DNA of 64,000 bases, taken from Roseivirga sp. BDSF3-8 (GTDB lineage: Bacteria; Bacteroidota; Bacteroidia; Cytophagales; Cyclobacteriaceae). A program made the position numbers and the translations under genes. Each line of letters starts with the position of its first letter. Within the stretch, counting starts at the first letter, position 1. The stretch is from assembly GCF_041449215.1 (NCBI RefSeq), contig NZ_JBGNFV010000001.1, forward strand, positions 558,001-622,000. The letters are read 5' to 3'. Under the pieces are notes generated by a model that was not told where the DNA came from, made no database searches, and worked only from the letters and a program-made list of their open reading frames with translations. This document shows, in pieces, positions 25,334-35,796 of the stretch.

Positions 25334-25906
25334 ATGAAGATCCTCGTACTAGATAATTATGATAGCTTCGTGTATAACCTGGTGCACATACTGCACGAGC
25401 TGGGTTATGGCGACAGCACAGACGTGATCCGCAACGACAAGATCACGCTGGATGAGGTGGAGGCCTATGATAAGGTGCTCCTGAGCCCGGGCCCGGGCAT
25501 ACCGGAAGAAGCGGGCATTATGCCCGAACTCATCAAACGATACGCGCCCACCAAAAGCATGTTTGGCGTATGCCTGGGACACCAGGCGATAGCGGAGGCC
25601 TTTGGGGCCAAGCTATTTAACATGCCTGAGGTACTGCACGGCGTGGCCAACCGTATCCGCATCAGTCATATGGACGACCGCCTGTTTAAGGGCATACCGG
25701 AAGACCTGAATGTATGCCGCTACCATAGCTGGAGCGTGGTGGCGGACAGCATGAACGGCGCCCTGGAAGCGACGGCACTGGACGAAACGGGCAACATTAT
25801 GGCGCTGCGGCACAAGGAATATGACGTGCGCGGTGTGCAGTTTCACCCGGAGAGCATCCTGACGGAGCACGGCAAAACAATGATTAAAAACTGGCTGGAA
25901 AAATGA
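25334..25906 (+). CDS. trpG: anthranilate synthase component II, glutamine amidotransferase
   Basis: 190 residues, a stand-alone class I amidotransferase. Nucleophile C80 in GVCLGHQA, oxyanion segment SPGPGIP, and the H171/E173 pair in FHPES form the triad. It supplies ammonia to TrpE. It starts 33 bp after trpE and overlaps trpD by four bases (ATGA), indicating coupled translation. Confidence 0.96.
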   Translation: MKILVLDNYDSFVYNLVHILHELGYGDSTDVIRNDKITLDEVEAYDKVLLSPGPGIPEEAGIMPELIKRYAPTKSMFGVCLGHQAIAEAFGAKLFNMPEVLHGVANRIRISHMDDRLFKGIPEDLNVCRYHSWSVVADSMNGALEATALDETGNIMALRHKEYDVRGVQFHPESILTEHGKTMIKNWLEK

Positions 25907-26913
25907 AAAAGATTCTAAACGACCTCTTTGACCATAAGAGCCTGGACAAGGCGACAGCCAAGCGGATACTGATTAACCTGGCGCAGGGTGAATATAACCA
26001 GAGCCAGGTGGCGGCCTTCCTTACGGTGTACCTCATGCGGAGCATTACGGTGGAGGAGCTCGGCGGCTTCCGCGAAGCGATGCTGGAGCTGTGCATTCCC
26101 CTTGACCTGAAGAAGTACGACGCGATAGACCTGTGCGGAACGGGCGGGGATGGCAAGGACACTTTTAATATAAGTACGCTGTCCTCCTTTGTAGTGGCAG
26201 GTGCGGGGCAGCCGGTAGCGAAGCATGGCAACAACGGTGTGAGCAGCATCTGCGGAAGCAGCAACCTGCTGGCGCACTTTGGCTATGAGTTTACGAACGA
26301 CCCGGCCCAGATAGAGAAGAGCATGGAAGAGGCGGGTATCAGCTTTTTGCACGCCCCGCTCTTCCACCCTGCTATGAAGAATGTGGCGCCTATCCGTCGC
26401 GACCTGGGGGTGAAGACGTTCTTTAACATGCTGGGTCCGATGGTAAACCCGAGCTTCCCGCGCAAGCAGCTCGTAGGCGTATTCAGCCTGGAGCTGGCGA
26501 GGCTGTATGCGTACCTGTATCAGCAGACGGACAAGGAGTTTGTGATATTGCACGCGCTGGACGGCTACGACGAGATCAGCCTTACGGGGCCTTTTAAAAT
26601 GATCACCCGCGAGGGGGAGCGCGTACTGGAGCCGCGGGACCTTGGACTGAAGCCATGCCGTGCGGAAGAAATAGCCGGAGGCAAAACGATAGAGGAAACG
26701 GCCAACATCTTCCTGCGCATACTGGAAGGCAAGGGCACGGAAGCACAGAACAACGTGATACTGGCAAATGCGGGTATGGCGCTGTACTGCGGAGATAACT
26801 CACTGGGCCTGAAGGGCGCAGTGGAGAAAGCCCGCGAGAGCCTGACGAGTGGCAAGGCTTACGAGACGTTCAGAAATTTAACGAAATCGCCTGCACTCGC
26901 TGGCAAAAACTAA
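25903..26913 (+). CDS. trpD: anthranilate phosphoribosyltransferase
   Basis: 336 residues. The PRPP-binding loop CGTGGDGKDTFNIST and KHGNNGVSS are intact, as is the anthranilate-site NPSFPRKQLVGVF. It transfers phosphoribose to anthranilate, the second step of the branch. It is not fused to trpG, unlike in enterics. Confidence 0.97.
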   Translation: MKKILNDLFDHKSLDKATAKRILINLAQGEYNQSQVAAFLTVYLMRSITVEELGGFREAMLELCIPLDLKKYDAIDLCGTGGDGKDTFNISTLSSFVVAGAGQPVAKHGNNGVSSICGSSNLLAHFGYEFTNDPAQIEKSMEEAGISFLHAPLFHPAMKNVAPIRRDLGVKTFFNMLGPMVNPSFPRKQLVGVFSLELARLYAYLYQQTDKEFVILHALDGYDEISLTGPFKMITREGERVLEPRDLGLKPCRAEEIAGGKTIEETANIFLRILEGKGTEAQNNVILANAGMALYCGDNSLGLKGAVEKARESLTSGKAYETFRNLTKSPALAGKN

Positions 26914-26932
26914 CATCCGAAATCATCTTACT

Positions 26933-27760
26933 ATGAATATTTTAGATAAAATTACCGCCCACAAAAAGAAAGAAGTAACGGAGAGGAAAAGCCTCTTTCC
27001 GGAAAAATTGCTTGAGAAGAGCATTTACTTCCCGACGCAGCCCATCAGTATGAAAAAATACCTGCTGCGTGAAGACCGTAACGGTATCATAGCCGAGTAC
27101 AAGCGTCAGTCGCCCAGCAAGGGCATTATCAATGACCACGCGAAGGTGGAGAAGACGAGCATCGGCTACATGCAGGCAGGTGCTTCTGCCCTTAGCGTAC
27201 TGACTGATACCGAATTCTTTGGCGGAAAAAATGAAGATTTGCAGACGGCCCGTAAGTACAACTTCTGCCCTATTCTGCGTAAAGACTTTATTATAGATGA
27301 GTACCAGATCATCGAGGCGAAGAGCATCGGCGCGGACTGTATCCTGCTGATAGCGGCTATACTGAAGCCTGAAGAGGTGAAAAGACTGGCTGCTTTTGCC
27401 CATAAGCTGGGTCTGGAAGTGCTGCTGGAAGTACATGACGGTGAAGAGCTTAAAGCAGCGCTGTGTGACGAGGTGGACCTGGTAGGGGTAAATAACCGCG
27501 ACCTGAAGACTTTCCAGGTAAATACGGATACGAGCGTACAGCTTGCCCGCGCGATCCCGGATCAGTTTGTGAAAGTAAGCGAAAGCGGCATCAGCGATCC
27601 GCTGAGCGTGCTGATGTTGCGTGAGCACGGCTACCGTGGCTTCCTAATCGGTGAGCATTTCATGGCGACAAGCCGGCCATGGGAAACCTGCCGCAAATTT
27701 ATCCAGGAAGTAAAAAGCCTGGAAGCACGCAGAAAAGGTCAACTGGAAAACGCCTACTGA
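26933..27760 (+). CDS. trpC: indole-3-glycerol phosphate synthase
   Basis: 275-residue TIM barrel. EYKRQSPSKG carries the catalytic Lys, ILRKDFI the second Lys, and VNNRDLKTF and SESGI the other conserved barrel-end segments. It closes the indole ring. It is separate from trpF, whose ATG overlaps its stop codon by one base (TGATG). Confidence 0.96.
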   Translation: MNILDKITAHKKKEVTERKSLFPEKLLEKSIYFPTQPISMKKYLLREDRNGIIAEYKRQSPSKGIINDHAKVEKTSIGYMQAGASALSVLTDTEFFGGKNEDLQTARKYNFCPILRKDFIIDEYQIIEAKSIGADCILLIAAILKPEEVKRLAAFAHKLGLEVLLEVHDGEELKAALCDEVDLVGVNNRDLKTFQVNTDTSVQLARAIPDQFVKVSESGISDPLSVLMLREHGYRGFLIGEHFMATSRPWETCRKFIQEVKSLEARRKGQLENAY

Positions 27761-28395
27761 TGAGTTTACGCTGGAAGGTCTGCGGGATGCGCGACAGCGC
27801 AAACATACGGGAGGTGCTGGCGCTGAAGCCGGACTATATGGGCTTTATTTTCTTTGAGAAAAGCCCCAGGCATGCGGAAGGTGTGCTGGACCCGGCGGTA
27901 ACGGCAGATTTTCCGGATAGGACGATCAAGACAGGCGTTTTTGTGAATGCCCCTAGGGGGTACATCCTGCAGCAAGCCGACACTTACGGCCTGCAGGCCC
28001 TGCAGCTACACGGCCACGAAACACCCGAGCAGTGCCGCGAGCTACAGGACAAAGGCTTTACCATTTTCAAGGTCTTTTCCGTAGGTGAGTCATTTGACTT
28101 TGAGACGCTGGAAGCCTACGTGCCGCATGTGGACTATTTTCTTTTTGATACGAAAGGAAAGAACCTTGGGGGCAACGGGGTGGCGTTTGACTGGAACGTG
28201 CTGAAGGCTTACCCTTACGAGGTGCCTATCATCCTGAGCGGAGGGGTAGACACGGAGAATGTAAGCGAACTGGGCGCGCTGGAAGGCCTGCCTCTGCACG
28301 GTATAGACGTGAACAGCCGGTTTGAGACCCAACCGGCCCTGAAAGACACAGTAAGACTAATAGCTTTAACAGAAAAAATGGCCCGCAAGGGTTAA
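27760..28395 (+). CDS. trpF: phosphoribosylanthranilate isomerase
   Basis: 211 residues from the ATG at the trpC stop; an upstream in-frame ATG would lie inside trpC. KVCGMRD carries the catalytic Cys, and FDTKG near residue 130 the catalytic Asp. LQLHGHE and LSGGV are the phosphate-binding parts of the barrel. It catalyses the Amadori rearrangement between TrpD and TrpC. Confidence 0.95.
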   Translation: MSLRWKVCGMRDSANIREVLALKPDYMGFIFFEKSPRHAEGVLDPAVTADFPDRTIKTGVFVNAPRGYILQQADTYGLQALQLHGHETPEQCRELQDKGFTIFKVFSVGESFDFETLEAYVPHVDYFLFDTKGKNLGGNGVAFDWNVLKAYPYEVPIILSGGVDTENVSELGALEGLPLHGIDVNSRFETQPALKDTVRLIALTEKMARKG

Positions 28396-28405
28396 TTATA
28401 GCCGT

Positions 28406-29587
28406 ATGAAACACGCAGTAAACGAAAGAGGCTACTACGGAAAGTTTGGCGGCGCCTACATACCGGAAATGCTCTACCCCAATGTGGAGGAGCTTCGGCA
28501 AAACTACCTGAGCATCATGGAGAGCGAGGACTTCCGGAAGGAATTCCAGCACCTGCTCAGGGACTACGTAGGCCGACCTACCCCTCTGTACTTTGCAGAG
28601 CGGCTTTCTGAACAATATAAGACACAGGTGTACCTGAAGCGGGAGGACCTGTGCCACACGGGTGCCCATAAGGTGAACAACACCATCGGGCAGATCATTC
28701 TGGCCAAAAAACTGGGCAAGAAGAAGATCATCGCCGAGACGGGTGCGGGACAGCATGGCGTGGCGACTGCTACGGTATGTGCGCTGATGGGCATAGAGTG
28801 CATTGTGTACATGGGCGAGGTGGACATAGCCCGCCAGCGTCCCAATGTGGAGCGTATGCGCATACTTGGTGCGGAGGTGAGGCCTGCCAAAAGCGGCAGC
28901 CGTACGCTGAAGGACGCCACGAATGAGGCGATGCGCCACTGGATCAATAACCCTGCGGACACGCACTATATAATAGGTAGCGTAGTGGGGCCCCACCCCT
29001 ACCCTGATATGGTGGCGAAGTTCCAGGCGGTGATCAGTGAGGAGATTAAAGCGCAGTTGAAGGAAAAGACGGGTACGGAATACCCCGATTACGTGATCGC
29101 CTGTGTGGGCGGTGGCAGTAATGCGGCGGGTGCGTACTACCATTTCCTGGAAAATGAAAACGTGAAGCTGCTGGCTGCAGAGGCAGCAGGGCATGGTGTG
29201 GACAGCGGAAAGTCAGCGGCCACCACCTTCCTGGGTAAGCCGGGCATCCTGCACGGCAGCCTTACGCTGCTGATGCAAACAACTGACGGCCAGGTAACAG
29301 AGCCCCACAGCATCAGCGCCGGACTCGACTACCCCGGCATCGGCCCTATGCACGCGCACCTGTTTGACAGCAAGCGGGCGGAGTTTGTGGCCATTACGGA
29401 CGAGGAGTCTATGCAGGCGGGCATTCGCCTGAGCCGTGCAGAGGGTATCATTCCGGCTATTGAGTCGGCACACGCCATTGCGGTGCTGGAAAAGGTGGCC
29501 TTCCGTCCGGAGGACAGGGTTGTCATCAGCCTGAGCGGCCGCGGTGACAAGGATTTGGAAACCTATATAAAATGGGGCGGCTACTGA
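28406..29587 (+). CDS. trpB: tryptophan synthase beta chain
   Basis: 393 residues. The PLP-binding K89 is in HTGAHKVNN, the catalytic E111 in AETGAGQHG, and the phosphate-binding loop GGGSNAAG follows. This is the TrpB1 type that pairs with TrpA. It condenses indole with serine. Confidence 0.98.
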   Translation: MKHAVNERGYYGKFGGAYIPEMLYPNVEELRQNYLSIMESEDFRKEFQHLLRDYVGRPTPLYFAERLSEQYKTQVYLKREDLCHTGAHKVNNTIGQIILAKKLGKKKIIAETGAGQHGVATATVCALMGIECIVYMGEVDIARQRPNVERMRILGAEVRPAKSGSRTLKDATNEAMRHWINNPADTHYIIGSVVGPHPYPDMVAKFQAVISEEIKAQLKEKTGTEYPDYVIACVGGGSNAAGAYYHFLENENVKLLAAEAAGHGVDSGKSAATTFLGKPGILHGSLTLLMQTTDGQVTEPHSISAGLDYPGIGPMHAHLFDSKRAEFVAITDEESMQAGIRLSRAEGIIPAIESAHAIAVLEKVAFRPEDRVVISLSGRGDKDLETYIKWGGY

Positions 29588-29620
29588 TCCGGCCTTTTTC
29601 ACTAAAGAATTTCAGACACC

Positions 29621-30418
29621 ATGTCTTCAGAAATACAGATAAATAACCGGATAGACGACCTTTTTAGCAGTAAAAAGGAAGGCATCCTGAACGTGTACTT
29701 CACGGCCGGGTTTCCCGGACATGACAATACGGCAGCGATAGCGGAGCACCTGCAGGAAGCGGGCGCGGACATCATCGAGATCGGCATTCCCTTCAGTGAC
29801 CCGGTAGCAGACGGCCCTACGATACAGGAGAGCAATATGCACGCACTGGAGCAGGGCATGACGCTGCACAAGCTTATGGACCAGCTTAGCGGTATCCGTG
29901 AGAAGGTGAGCATCCCCATTATCCTGATGGGCTACATGAACCCCGTGATGCAGTACGGCGTAGAGGAGTTTTGTAAAAAGTGTGAGGAGATAGGCGTAGA
30001 TGGCCTTATCCTGCCAGACCTGCCGCTGCAGGAGTACCTGGACCACTACCAGGAGACATTCCGCAGCCACGGCCTGCACAATATCTTCCTGATCTCGCCG
30101 CAGACGAGCGAGGAGCGCATCCGTGCGATAGATGAGCACAGCGCAGGTTTCATATATATGGTAAGCTCGGCGAGCATCACCGGTGCCAAAAAAGGGATAT
30201 CCGATGAGCAGGTGAGCTACTTTAAGCGTGTAAATGACATGCAGCTAGGCAATCCGCGCCTCATTGGCTTCGGCATCAGCGACAATGAAAGTTTCGGCCG
30301 TGCCTGTGAGTACGCCAGCGGTGCCATTATCGGCTCTGCTTTCATCAACATGCTGCGCGAGAGCAATGACCTTGGCAGCGACATTACTTCTTTTATTCAC
30401 TCCGTAAAAGGAATCTAA
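29621..30418 (+). CDS. trpA: tryptophan synthase alpha chain
   Basis: 265-residue barrel. E53 in IIEIGIPFSDP and D64 in VADGPTIQ are the catalytic pair (E49 and D60 in Salmonella). GYMNPV and the phosphate-binding GFGIS are intact. It cleaves indole-3-glycerol phosphate and passes indole to TrpB. Confidence 0.97.
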   Translation: MSSEIQINNRIDDLFSSKKEGILNVYFTAGFPGHDNTAAIAEHLQEAGADIIEIGIPFSDPVADGPTIQESNMHALEQGMTLHKLMDQLSGIREKVSIPIILMGYMNPVMQYGVEEFCKKCEEIGVDGLILPDLPLQEYLDHYQETFRSHGLHNIFLISPQTSEERIRAIDEHSAGFIYMVSSASITGAKKGISDEQVSYFKRVNDMQLGNPRLIGFGISDNESFGRACEYASGAIIGSAFINMLRESNDLGSDITSFIHSVKGI

Positions 30419-30430
30419 ACACCCGGCATT

Positions 30431-31441
30431 ATGATTATTCAGCTCGATAAAAATATAAGCGAAAAGAACAAGAAGGCGATCACGGATAAGATGAGCAGCC
30501 TGAAATTTAAGCCCACCGAAGTACTGACGCAGAAAGGCGACTACCTGATCGGTACCGGCAAGGCTGACTTTGATATCCGCGACCTGGGCCAGATGGCAGG
30601 CATACAGGATATCCACATGGTAAGCGATGACTACCAGCTTGTAAGCCGCAAGTGGAAGGTGGACTACACGACCATAGACCTGGGCGACGGCGTGAAGGTA
30701 GGTGCCAATGACTTTGCCATTATGGCCGGTCCCTGCTCTATCGAAAGCGAAGAGCAGATCGTGAAGGTAATAGACCACCTGAAGGCGAACAACGTGAAGA
30801 TCATGCGCGGTGGTGTGTATAAGCCCCGTAGCTCCCCGTACAGCTTCCGTGGCCTGGGCATCGACGGCCTGAAGCTGTGGCACCAGCACGCGAAAGCGGC
30901 GGGTATCAAGATCATTACGGAAGTCATGCAGGTGAGCCAGATCGCGGAGATGTACGACTACATCGACATGTACCAGGTGGGTGCGCGTAACACGCAGAAC
31001 TTTAACCTGCTGGACGAACTGGGTAAGGTGGACAAGCCTGTACTGATCAAGCGCGGTATCAGCGGCACCATCGAGGAGCTGCTTTACAGTGCGGAGTACG
31101 TATTCAGCGGCGGTAACGAGCGCCTGCTGCTTTGTGAGCGCGGTATCCGTACCTACGAGAAGGCGAGCCGTAACACGATGGACCTGAACGCCATTCCGAT
31201 CCTGAAGGAGAAAACGCACCTGCCCATCATCGCCGACCCCAGCCACGGTATCGGTATCCGCCACCACGTGGAGCCCATCACCCTGGCCAGCATCATGGCA
31301 GGCGCAGACGGCGTAATCTTCGAAACCCACGAGATCCCCGAAAAAGCCTACTCCGACGGCCAGCAAACCCTCAACTTTCGCGAATCAGACAACATGATCG
31401 CCCGCATCAGGAAGACATTGGAGCTTAGAGAGAGTTTTTAA
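30431..31441 (+). CDS. aroF: 3-deoxy-7-phosphoheptulonate (DAHP) synthase, type I beta
   Basis: 336 residues. The N-terminal 70 residues form the ferredoxin-like regulatory domain of Thermotoga-type enzymes. The barrel follows with GPCSIESEEQ, KPRSSPYSFRGLG and the C-terminal DPSHGIG that holds metal-binding His. It makes the first intermediate of the shikimate pathway from PEP and erythrose 4-phosphate. It starts 12 bp after trpA, so supply of chorismate is controlled together with the Trp branch. The symbol (aroF or aroG) is a convention. Confidence 0.94.
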   Translation: MIIQLDKNISEKNKKAITDKMSSLKFKPTEVLTQKGDYLIGTGKADFDIRDLGQMAGIQDIHMVSDDYQLVSRKWKVDYTTIDLGDGVKVGANDFAIMAGPCSIESEEQIVKVIDHLKANNVKIMRGGVYKPRSSPYSFRGLGIDGLKLWHQHAKAAGIKIITEVMQVSQIAEMYDYIDMYQVGARNTQNFNLLDELGKVDKPVLIKRGISGTIEELLYSAEYVFSGGNERLLLCERGIRTYEKASRNTMDLNAIPILKEKTHLPIIADPSHGIGIRHHVEPITLASIMAGADGVIFETHEIPEKAYSDGQQTLNFRESDNMIARIRKTLELRESF

Positions 31442-31467
31442 GGTATAGTATAATACCTTCGGTATTA

Positions 31468-31502
31468 AGAACCGTCCTGCGAGAGTAGGGCGGTTTTTTT
31501 GT
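31468..31502 (+). terminator. trp operon terminator
   Basis: AACCGTCCT / AGGGCGGTT stem around GCGAGAGT followed by seven T. A smaller AATACC/GGTATT hairpin precedes it at 31452. Confidence 0.92.
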
Positions 31503-31560
31503 TTGGTGGGGGTGGAATTATTCATATTTTCGCATTCTAAAGTTTAATTATTGAAGTCAG

Positions 31561-34290
31561 ATGAAAGACATTAAAGAAATAAAAGTATTTATAGCTTCCC
31601 CTAGTGATGTTCAAAAAGAAAGAGAAATTTGTCAAAAGGAAATTGATAGATTAAATAAAACCCAGGGTAGTCAAGAGGGTTTTAATATTAAGCTGCTAAA
31701 ATGGGAAGATACTAGACCTTCCACAGGTGAATACGCACAAGGCGAAATAAACAAACAAATCGGAACTGATTACGATATTTTTATAGGGATAATGTGGCTC
31801 AAGTTCGGGTCTCCAACAAAAAATGCTGGATCAGGAACAGAGGAGGAGTTCAACATAGCCTATCAAAACTTTCTTAAAGGGAGCGACATTACGATAATGT
31901 TTTACTTCAGTGAAGTGCCTTCAAATCCCAGCAATATAGATCTTGAACAGTTCTCAAAAGTAAAAGAGTTTCAAAAAACGGTTGGATCATATGGAAGTTT
32001 ATATAAGCCCTATAGCTCTTTAGCAGATTTTAAAGATTTAGTTCACGACCATCTATATCTAGCAATCTCTGAAAAGCTGAAAAACAAAGAACAGGAAACG
32101 AAAAGTAAAGATACGGCAAATGAATTAGAGAATGACGAAATAACATTCGAGTTTACCGAAAAATTTGAAAACCATTTAAATAATGTTGGTACAAAATTCT
32201 CTCATTCTAATGTTGAAACTGTAACATTAGATGATATATATTGTCCTCCTGACTTAAAAACATTTGATAGCAAAGAAAATACAGGTTATAAAACGAAAAA
32301 CACCGACGAGATAGCCTCTACTTTTCCTTCTGACAATTCAGGCTTTAAATATGTAATTTTAGGCAAGCAACTTTCAGGCAAAACTTCTATAGCCAAATAT
32401 TTGACAAAAGAATATTTCAATTATTCGTATCTACCGATATTACTATCAGGAAGAGACTTTACTAATAACCTTCGTATTGAGACAATAATTAAAATTTTAG
32501 AGAAGAAGGTAAAGGAACAATATAAAGAGCCTTTTCTAATAAATGCTAAAAATAAAAATGAATTAATCTTTGTCATAGACGATTATGATAAGGCAACTAA
32601 AGGAGAAATAAAATTTTGGCATGCCCTTAATAATAATTTAAATAAAATTTCACCCAATATTGTTCTATTAGGAAACTCATTGATGCTAATGGAAAACTTT
32701 GGCAGCAAGGATCCATTTGCAAATTATGAGAAATTAGGAATTTTAGAATTTGGACCTATATTAAGAAAGGAGCTTGTTGATAAATGGAATAAGTTAGGTG
32801 CCGAAGATAATTTTATAGACAGAAATGAAGTCTTGAGAAAAAACGATGCTGCCCTCGACTATATTAAAACAATTATTGGCAAAAATTACGTACCATCTTA
32901 CCCTTTATATCTATTAACTATTCTTCAAGCCTATGAAGGAAATGTCGTTAATAATACTAATTATTCATTACATGGATTTTACTTTGAACTTTTAATAAAC
33001 GATGCGTTAAACACTGCAGTTAAGGATAAAAAGGACATCAGTTTGTACCATAATTTCATGACGGAGTTATGCTTTAATATGTTCCAATTGCAGACAAAAG
33101 AAGTTTCCTATGATACATTTGACAACTTCTTCATACTTTTCTGCAAAAGATATGATATCGAAACGAGTTTCAAAACAACCTTAAAAACTTTAGAGAATGC
33201 AAATCTATTAATTGTAAATAATGGCATTCAAGTTCCTGAAAACTATATTTATTACTTTTTCGTAGCAAAGTATATTGCAAATAATATATATAAAAAGGAA
33301 ATAAAGTTAATAATATCTAAGCTAGCAGAAAGAATTTTCAGAAAAGAATTTGCTAATATTTTAATGTTCTTAACGCATCTATCAAAAGATGAGTACATAA
33401 TAAAAATCTTAATAGAACAAAGCTCTAATTTATTTAAAGAATTTAGTCCGACAAAATTAAGTTCTGACATTGAACAAATCAATAAATTAGTCGAATCCAT
33501 TCCAGATCAAATACTAGACCATATAGATGTTGATCAAGCAAGAATTGAAGAATTAGAAAATGAAGAAGAACAAGAATTATTGGAAAAAGAATTACAAAAT
33601 CACAAGTCGCAATACGATGAATTTCAATTAGATGACAATATTGAAAATCTAGATTTTATAGCCAGATTGAGTAGGGCTATGAAAGCAATTGATCTGTTAG
33701 GACAGGTTGTTAAAAAGCACTGGGGTGAACTAGATGGTGAAACTAAAGAAGTGTTGATAACTGAGACCTATATGATAGGGCTTAGAACATTGTCGTTTTA
33801 TATCAATACGCTAGCAAGCAATTCTGAATCCATTGCTGATATTATTGAAGAACAGGTATCACGGAAACATATAAAAGATAGGCACGTACTTAAAGAGTCC
33901 GTTCAACAACTTACTAAAGAAACACTATTTAACTTTTCGTTTTTGGCTACTTGGGGAACTATTAATAGAGTAAGTAACGCTGTAGGGCTAGATAAATTAG
34001 ATCCTACATTGAAAAAAGTTCTGTCTAAGAATAACTACAATTCAGTAAAATTGATTGATTTTTCAACAAAACTTAAATACAAAAATATTAACCTAACAAC
34101 AGTTGACAAATATCATGAAGAGATGAAAGACAATAAATTATGCCATATGTTATTGCAAAATCTGGTTATTGATTATCTATATATGTTTAATATATCTTTT
34201 AAGGAAAAGAGTCAACTATGCGCAAAATTAGGTATTAGTATGCAAGACCAAAGATATATTTCTGGGTCTTCAAAAGTAAAAAAGAAATGA
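31561..34290 (+). CDS. DUF4062 domain-STAND-like NTPase, probable defence protein
   Basis: 909 residues. Residues 5-105 match DUF4062 (IKVFIASPSDVQKEREI, then YDIFIGIMWLKFGSPT and GTEEEFNIAY), a TIR-related effector or sensor domain. A P-loop follows: Walker A GKQLSGKTS at 268-276 and Walker B LIFVIDDYD at 335-343, in a STAND/NACHT-like arrangement. The C-terminal 450 residues are helical and acidic, probably the sensor. This effector-NTPase-sensor plan is that of NLR-like antiphage proteins. Base composition is about two thirds AT against a GC-rich trp operon just upstream, so recent transfer is likely. No partner gene is seen; it may act alone. Confidence 0.78.
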   Translation: MKDIKEIKVFIASPSDVQKEREICQKEIDRLNKTQGSQEGFNIKLLKWEDTRPSTGEYAQGEINKQIGTDYDIFIGIMWLKFGSPTKNAGSGTEEEFNIAYQNFLKGSDITIMFYFSEVPSNPSNIDLEQFSKVKEFQKTVGSYGSLYKPYSSLADFKDLVHDHLYLAISEKLKNKEQETKSKDTANELENDEITFEFTEKFENHLNNVGTKFSHSNVETVTLDDIYCPPDLKTFDSKENTGYKTKNTDEIASTFPSDNSGFKYVILGKQLSGKTSIAKYLTKEYFNYSYLPILLSGRDFTNNLRIETIIKILEKKVKEQYKEPFLINAKNKNELIFVIDDYDKATKGEIKFWHALNNNLNKISPNIVLLGNSLMLMENFGSKDPFANYEKLGILEFGPILRKELVDKWNKLGAEDNFIDRNEVLRKNDAALDYIKTIIGKNYVPSYPLYLLTILQAYEGNVVNNTNYSLHGFYFELLINDALNTAVKDKKDISLYHNFMTELCFNMFQLQTKEVSYDTFDNFFILFCKRYDIETSFKTTLKTLENANLLIVNNGIQVPENYIYYFFVAKYIANNIYKKEIKLIISKLAERIFRKEFANILMFLTHLSKDEYIIKILIEQSSNLFKEFSPTKLSSDIEQINKLVESIPDQILDHIDVDQARIEELENEEEQELLEKELQNHKSQYDEFQLDDNIENLDFIARLSRAMKAIDLLGQVVKKHWGELDGETKEVLITETYMIGLRTLSFYINTLASNSESIADIIEEQVSRKHIKDRHVLKESVQQLTKETLFNFSFLATWGTINRVSNAVGLDKLDPTLKKVLSKNNYNSVKLIDFSTKLKYKNINLTTVDKYHEEMKDNKLCHMLLQNLVIDYLYMFNISFKEKSQLCAKLGISMQDQRYISGSSKVKKK

Positions 34291-34586
34291 TTTAACCAAC
34301 AAAAAGTACCATTCCCAAAGGCGTAACCACCACCCCAGCCCCTCAAACAACTCGATCATTGTAGGTGGGGCGTGGGGGCGGTGGACGGTAGGACATCCCC
34401 CGGACGGGGCATTTGCTTGCTATAGTAGCATTTTAGGCCTGCCCCCTGTCAAAGGGGGAGTTGTGCAGTGCTTCGGTTTGGCTTTTCGTTTTTTGGGTTT
34501 GTGCGAGATATGGCGGTACAGGGCGAAAATGACTCTATTTTAAAAGCACACAGTGAGTCCCCCTTCGGCCGCGAAAGTGACCTTAA
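34291..34586. other. gene-free region before the DUF559 repeat array
   Basis: Contains GTAGGACATCCCCCGGACG and CTGCCCCCTGTCAAAGGGGGA, both repeated at about 35210-35282, behind a DUF559 3' end. This is a leftover of the 3' flank of the same ancestral unit. Confidence 0.6.
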
Positions 34587-34782
34587 TGCGCCATTCCCGG
34601 ACGCCGTTCCGGGATCCGTCGGCTACTAGCTGAGTGCTGGCTTAAAGCGACCCCAGACGTATTGCAGACTGTCGGCTAAGGGCAGTTGCTGGTATGGCTA
34701 CTCTCCGCCAGACGATACAGACCTCTTGCAGAGCGCCCACGGGTCTAAGCCCGGGGATAATCTGTGACCGGAACACCCAGCT

Positions 34783-34854
34783 ATGCAAAAGAAACGGAAC
34801 GACATCATTCCTTACCGAAAGGATCTGAAGCTGCTTGCGCGGAGGCTCCCTTAA
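34783..34854 (+). pseudogene. DUF559 N-terminal fragment 1
   Basis: MQKKRNDIIPYRKDLKLLAR then RLP and a stop. Matches the first 23 residues of DUF559/Vsr-like endonuclease-domain proteins, which normally continue for another 100 residues. Confidence 0.75.
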
Positions 34855-35024
34855 TGCGCCATTCCCGGACATTGATCCGGGATCCGTCAGCTACTAGCTG
34901 AGTGCTGACTTAATGAGACCCCAGCAGTATAGCAGACTGTCGGCTATGGGCAGCGGCGGGTATAGCAACTATCTGCCAGACGATAGGGACCCCGGGTCTC
35001 GGCCCGGGGATTATCAGTTACCGG

Positions 35025-35195
35025 AGCCACGACCTCCCCGAAGTCGCCGCCAATGACATCATCCGCCAGGAGCGCCTGGAAGAATACGGCCTGCACTTCC
35101 TCCGCTTCGCCGACATCGACGTAAAGCGCAATATAGATGCAGTGGTGGGTGAGATAGCGGAGTGGGTGGAGTGGAATGGGAAGTTGGTGGTGTAG
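35025..35195 (+). pseudogene. DUF559 C-terminal fragment 1
   Basis: 56 residues in frame with no start: SHDLPEVAANDIIRQERLEE, then LHFLRFADIDVKRNID to GKLVV and TAG. This is the standard end of a DUF559 protein. It joins directly to spacer B, so the central 40-50 residues are missing. Confidence 0.8.
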
Positions 35196-35200
35196 CTTCA

Positions 35201-35535
35201 GTGCTCATTTTACAGGACATCCCCCGGACGCAACGGCGGTGTTCCAAAGCAGCATTCTACGCCTGCCCCCTGTCAAAGGGGGACTTTGAGTGTGCACTTA
35301 ATTGGCTTTTCTCTTTCTTAAAAGATGCAGAATGTAGTCCCCCTTTGGCAGCGAATGATAAGGAAGGGCAGTATGGATGATCCGATAGGGGGAAGGGGTA
35401 ATTAGTTAATTTGGAAGTAGAATGGTGCGTCCGGGGGATGTCACAGCAGAAGTGTCCACACAAAAGCGTACCAACACCACCACTTGCCTAAAACCGCCCT
35501 ACACCCTATATTCGCAGCCCCAACAACACCCAGCT
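35201..35535. other. intergenic region inside the array
   Basis: The first part (TGCTCATTTTACAGGACATCC) is the 3' flank of the DUF559 unit, repeated at 36462. CCCCCTGTCAAAGGGGGA and its near inverse at 35339 can form a large stem. No gene. Confidence 0.55.
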
Positions 35536-35607
35536 ATGCAAAAGAAACGGAACGATATCATTCCTTACCGGAAGGATCTGAAGCTGCTTGCGCGGAAGCT
35601 CCCTTAA
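35536..35607 (+). pseudogene. DUF559 N-terminal fragment 2
   Basis: Same 23 codons and stop as fragment 1, with five silent or conservative changes, followed by spacer C. Confidence 0.75.
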
Positions 35608-35796
35608 TGCGCCATTCCCGGACATTGATCCGGGATCCGTCGGCTACTAGCTGAGTGCTGGCTTAAAGAGACCCCAGACGTATAGCAGACTGTCGGCTAA
35701 AGGCAGCGGCGGGTATGGCTACAGTCTGCCAAACGATGGGGACCCCGGAATGCGCTTCGCTTATCCGGGGATTATACGTGACCGGAACACCCAGCT

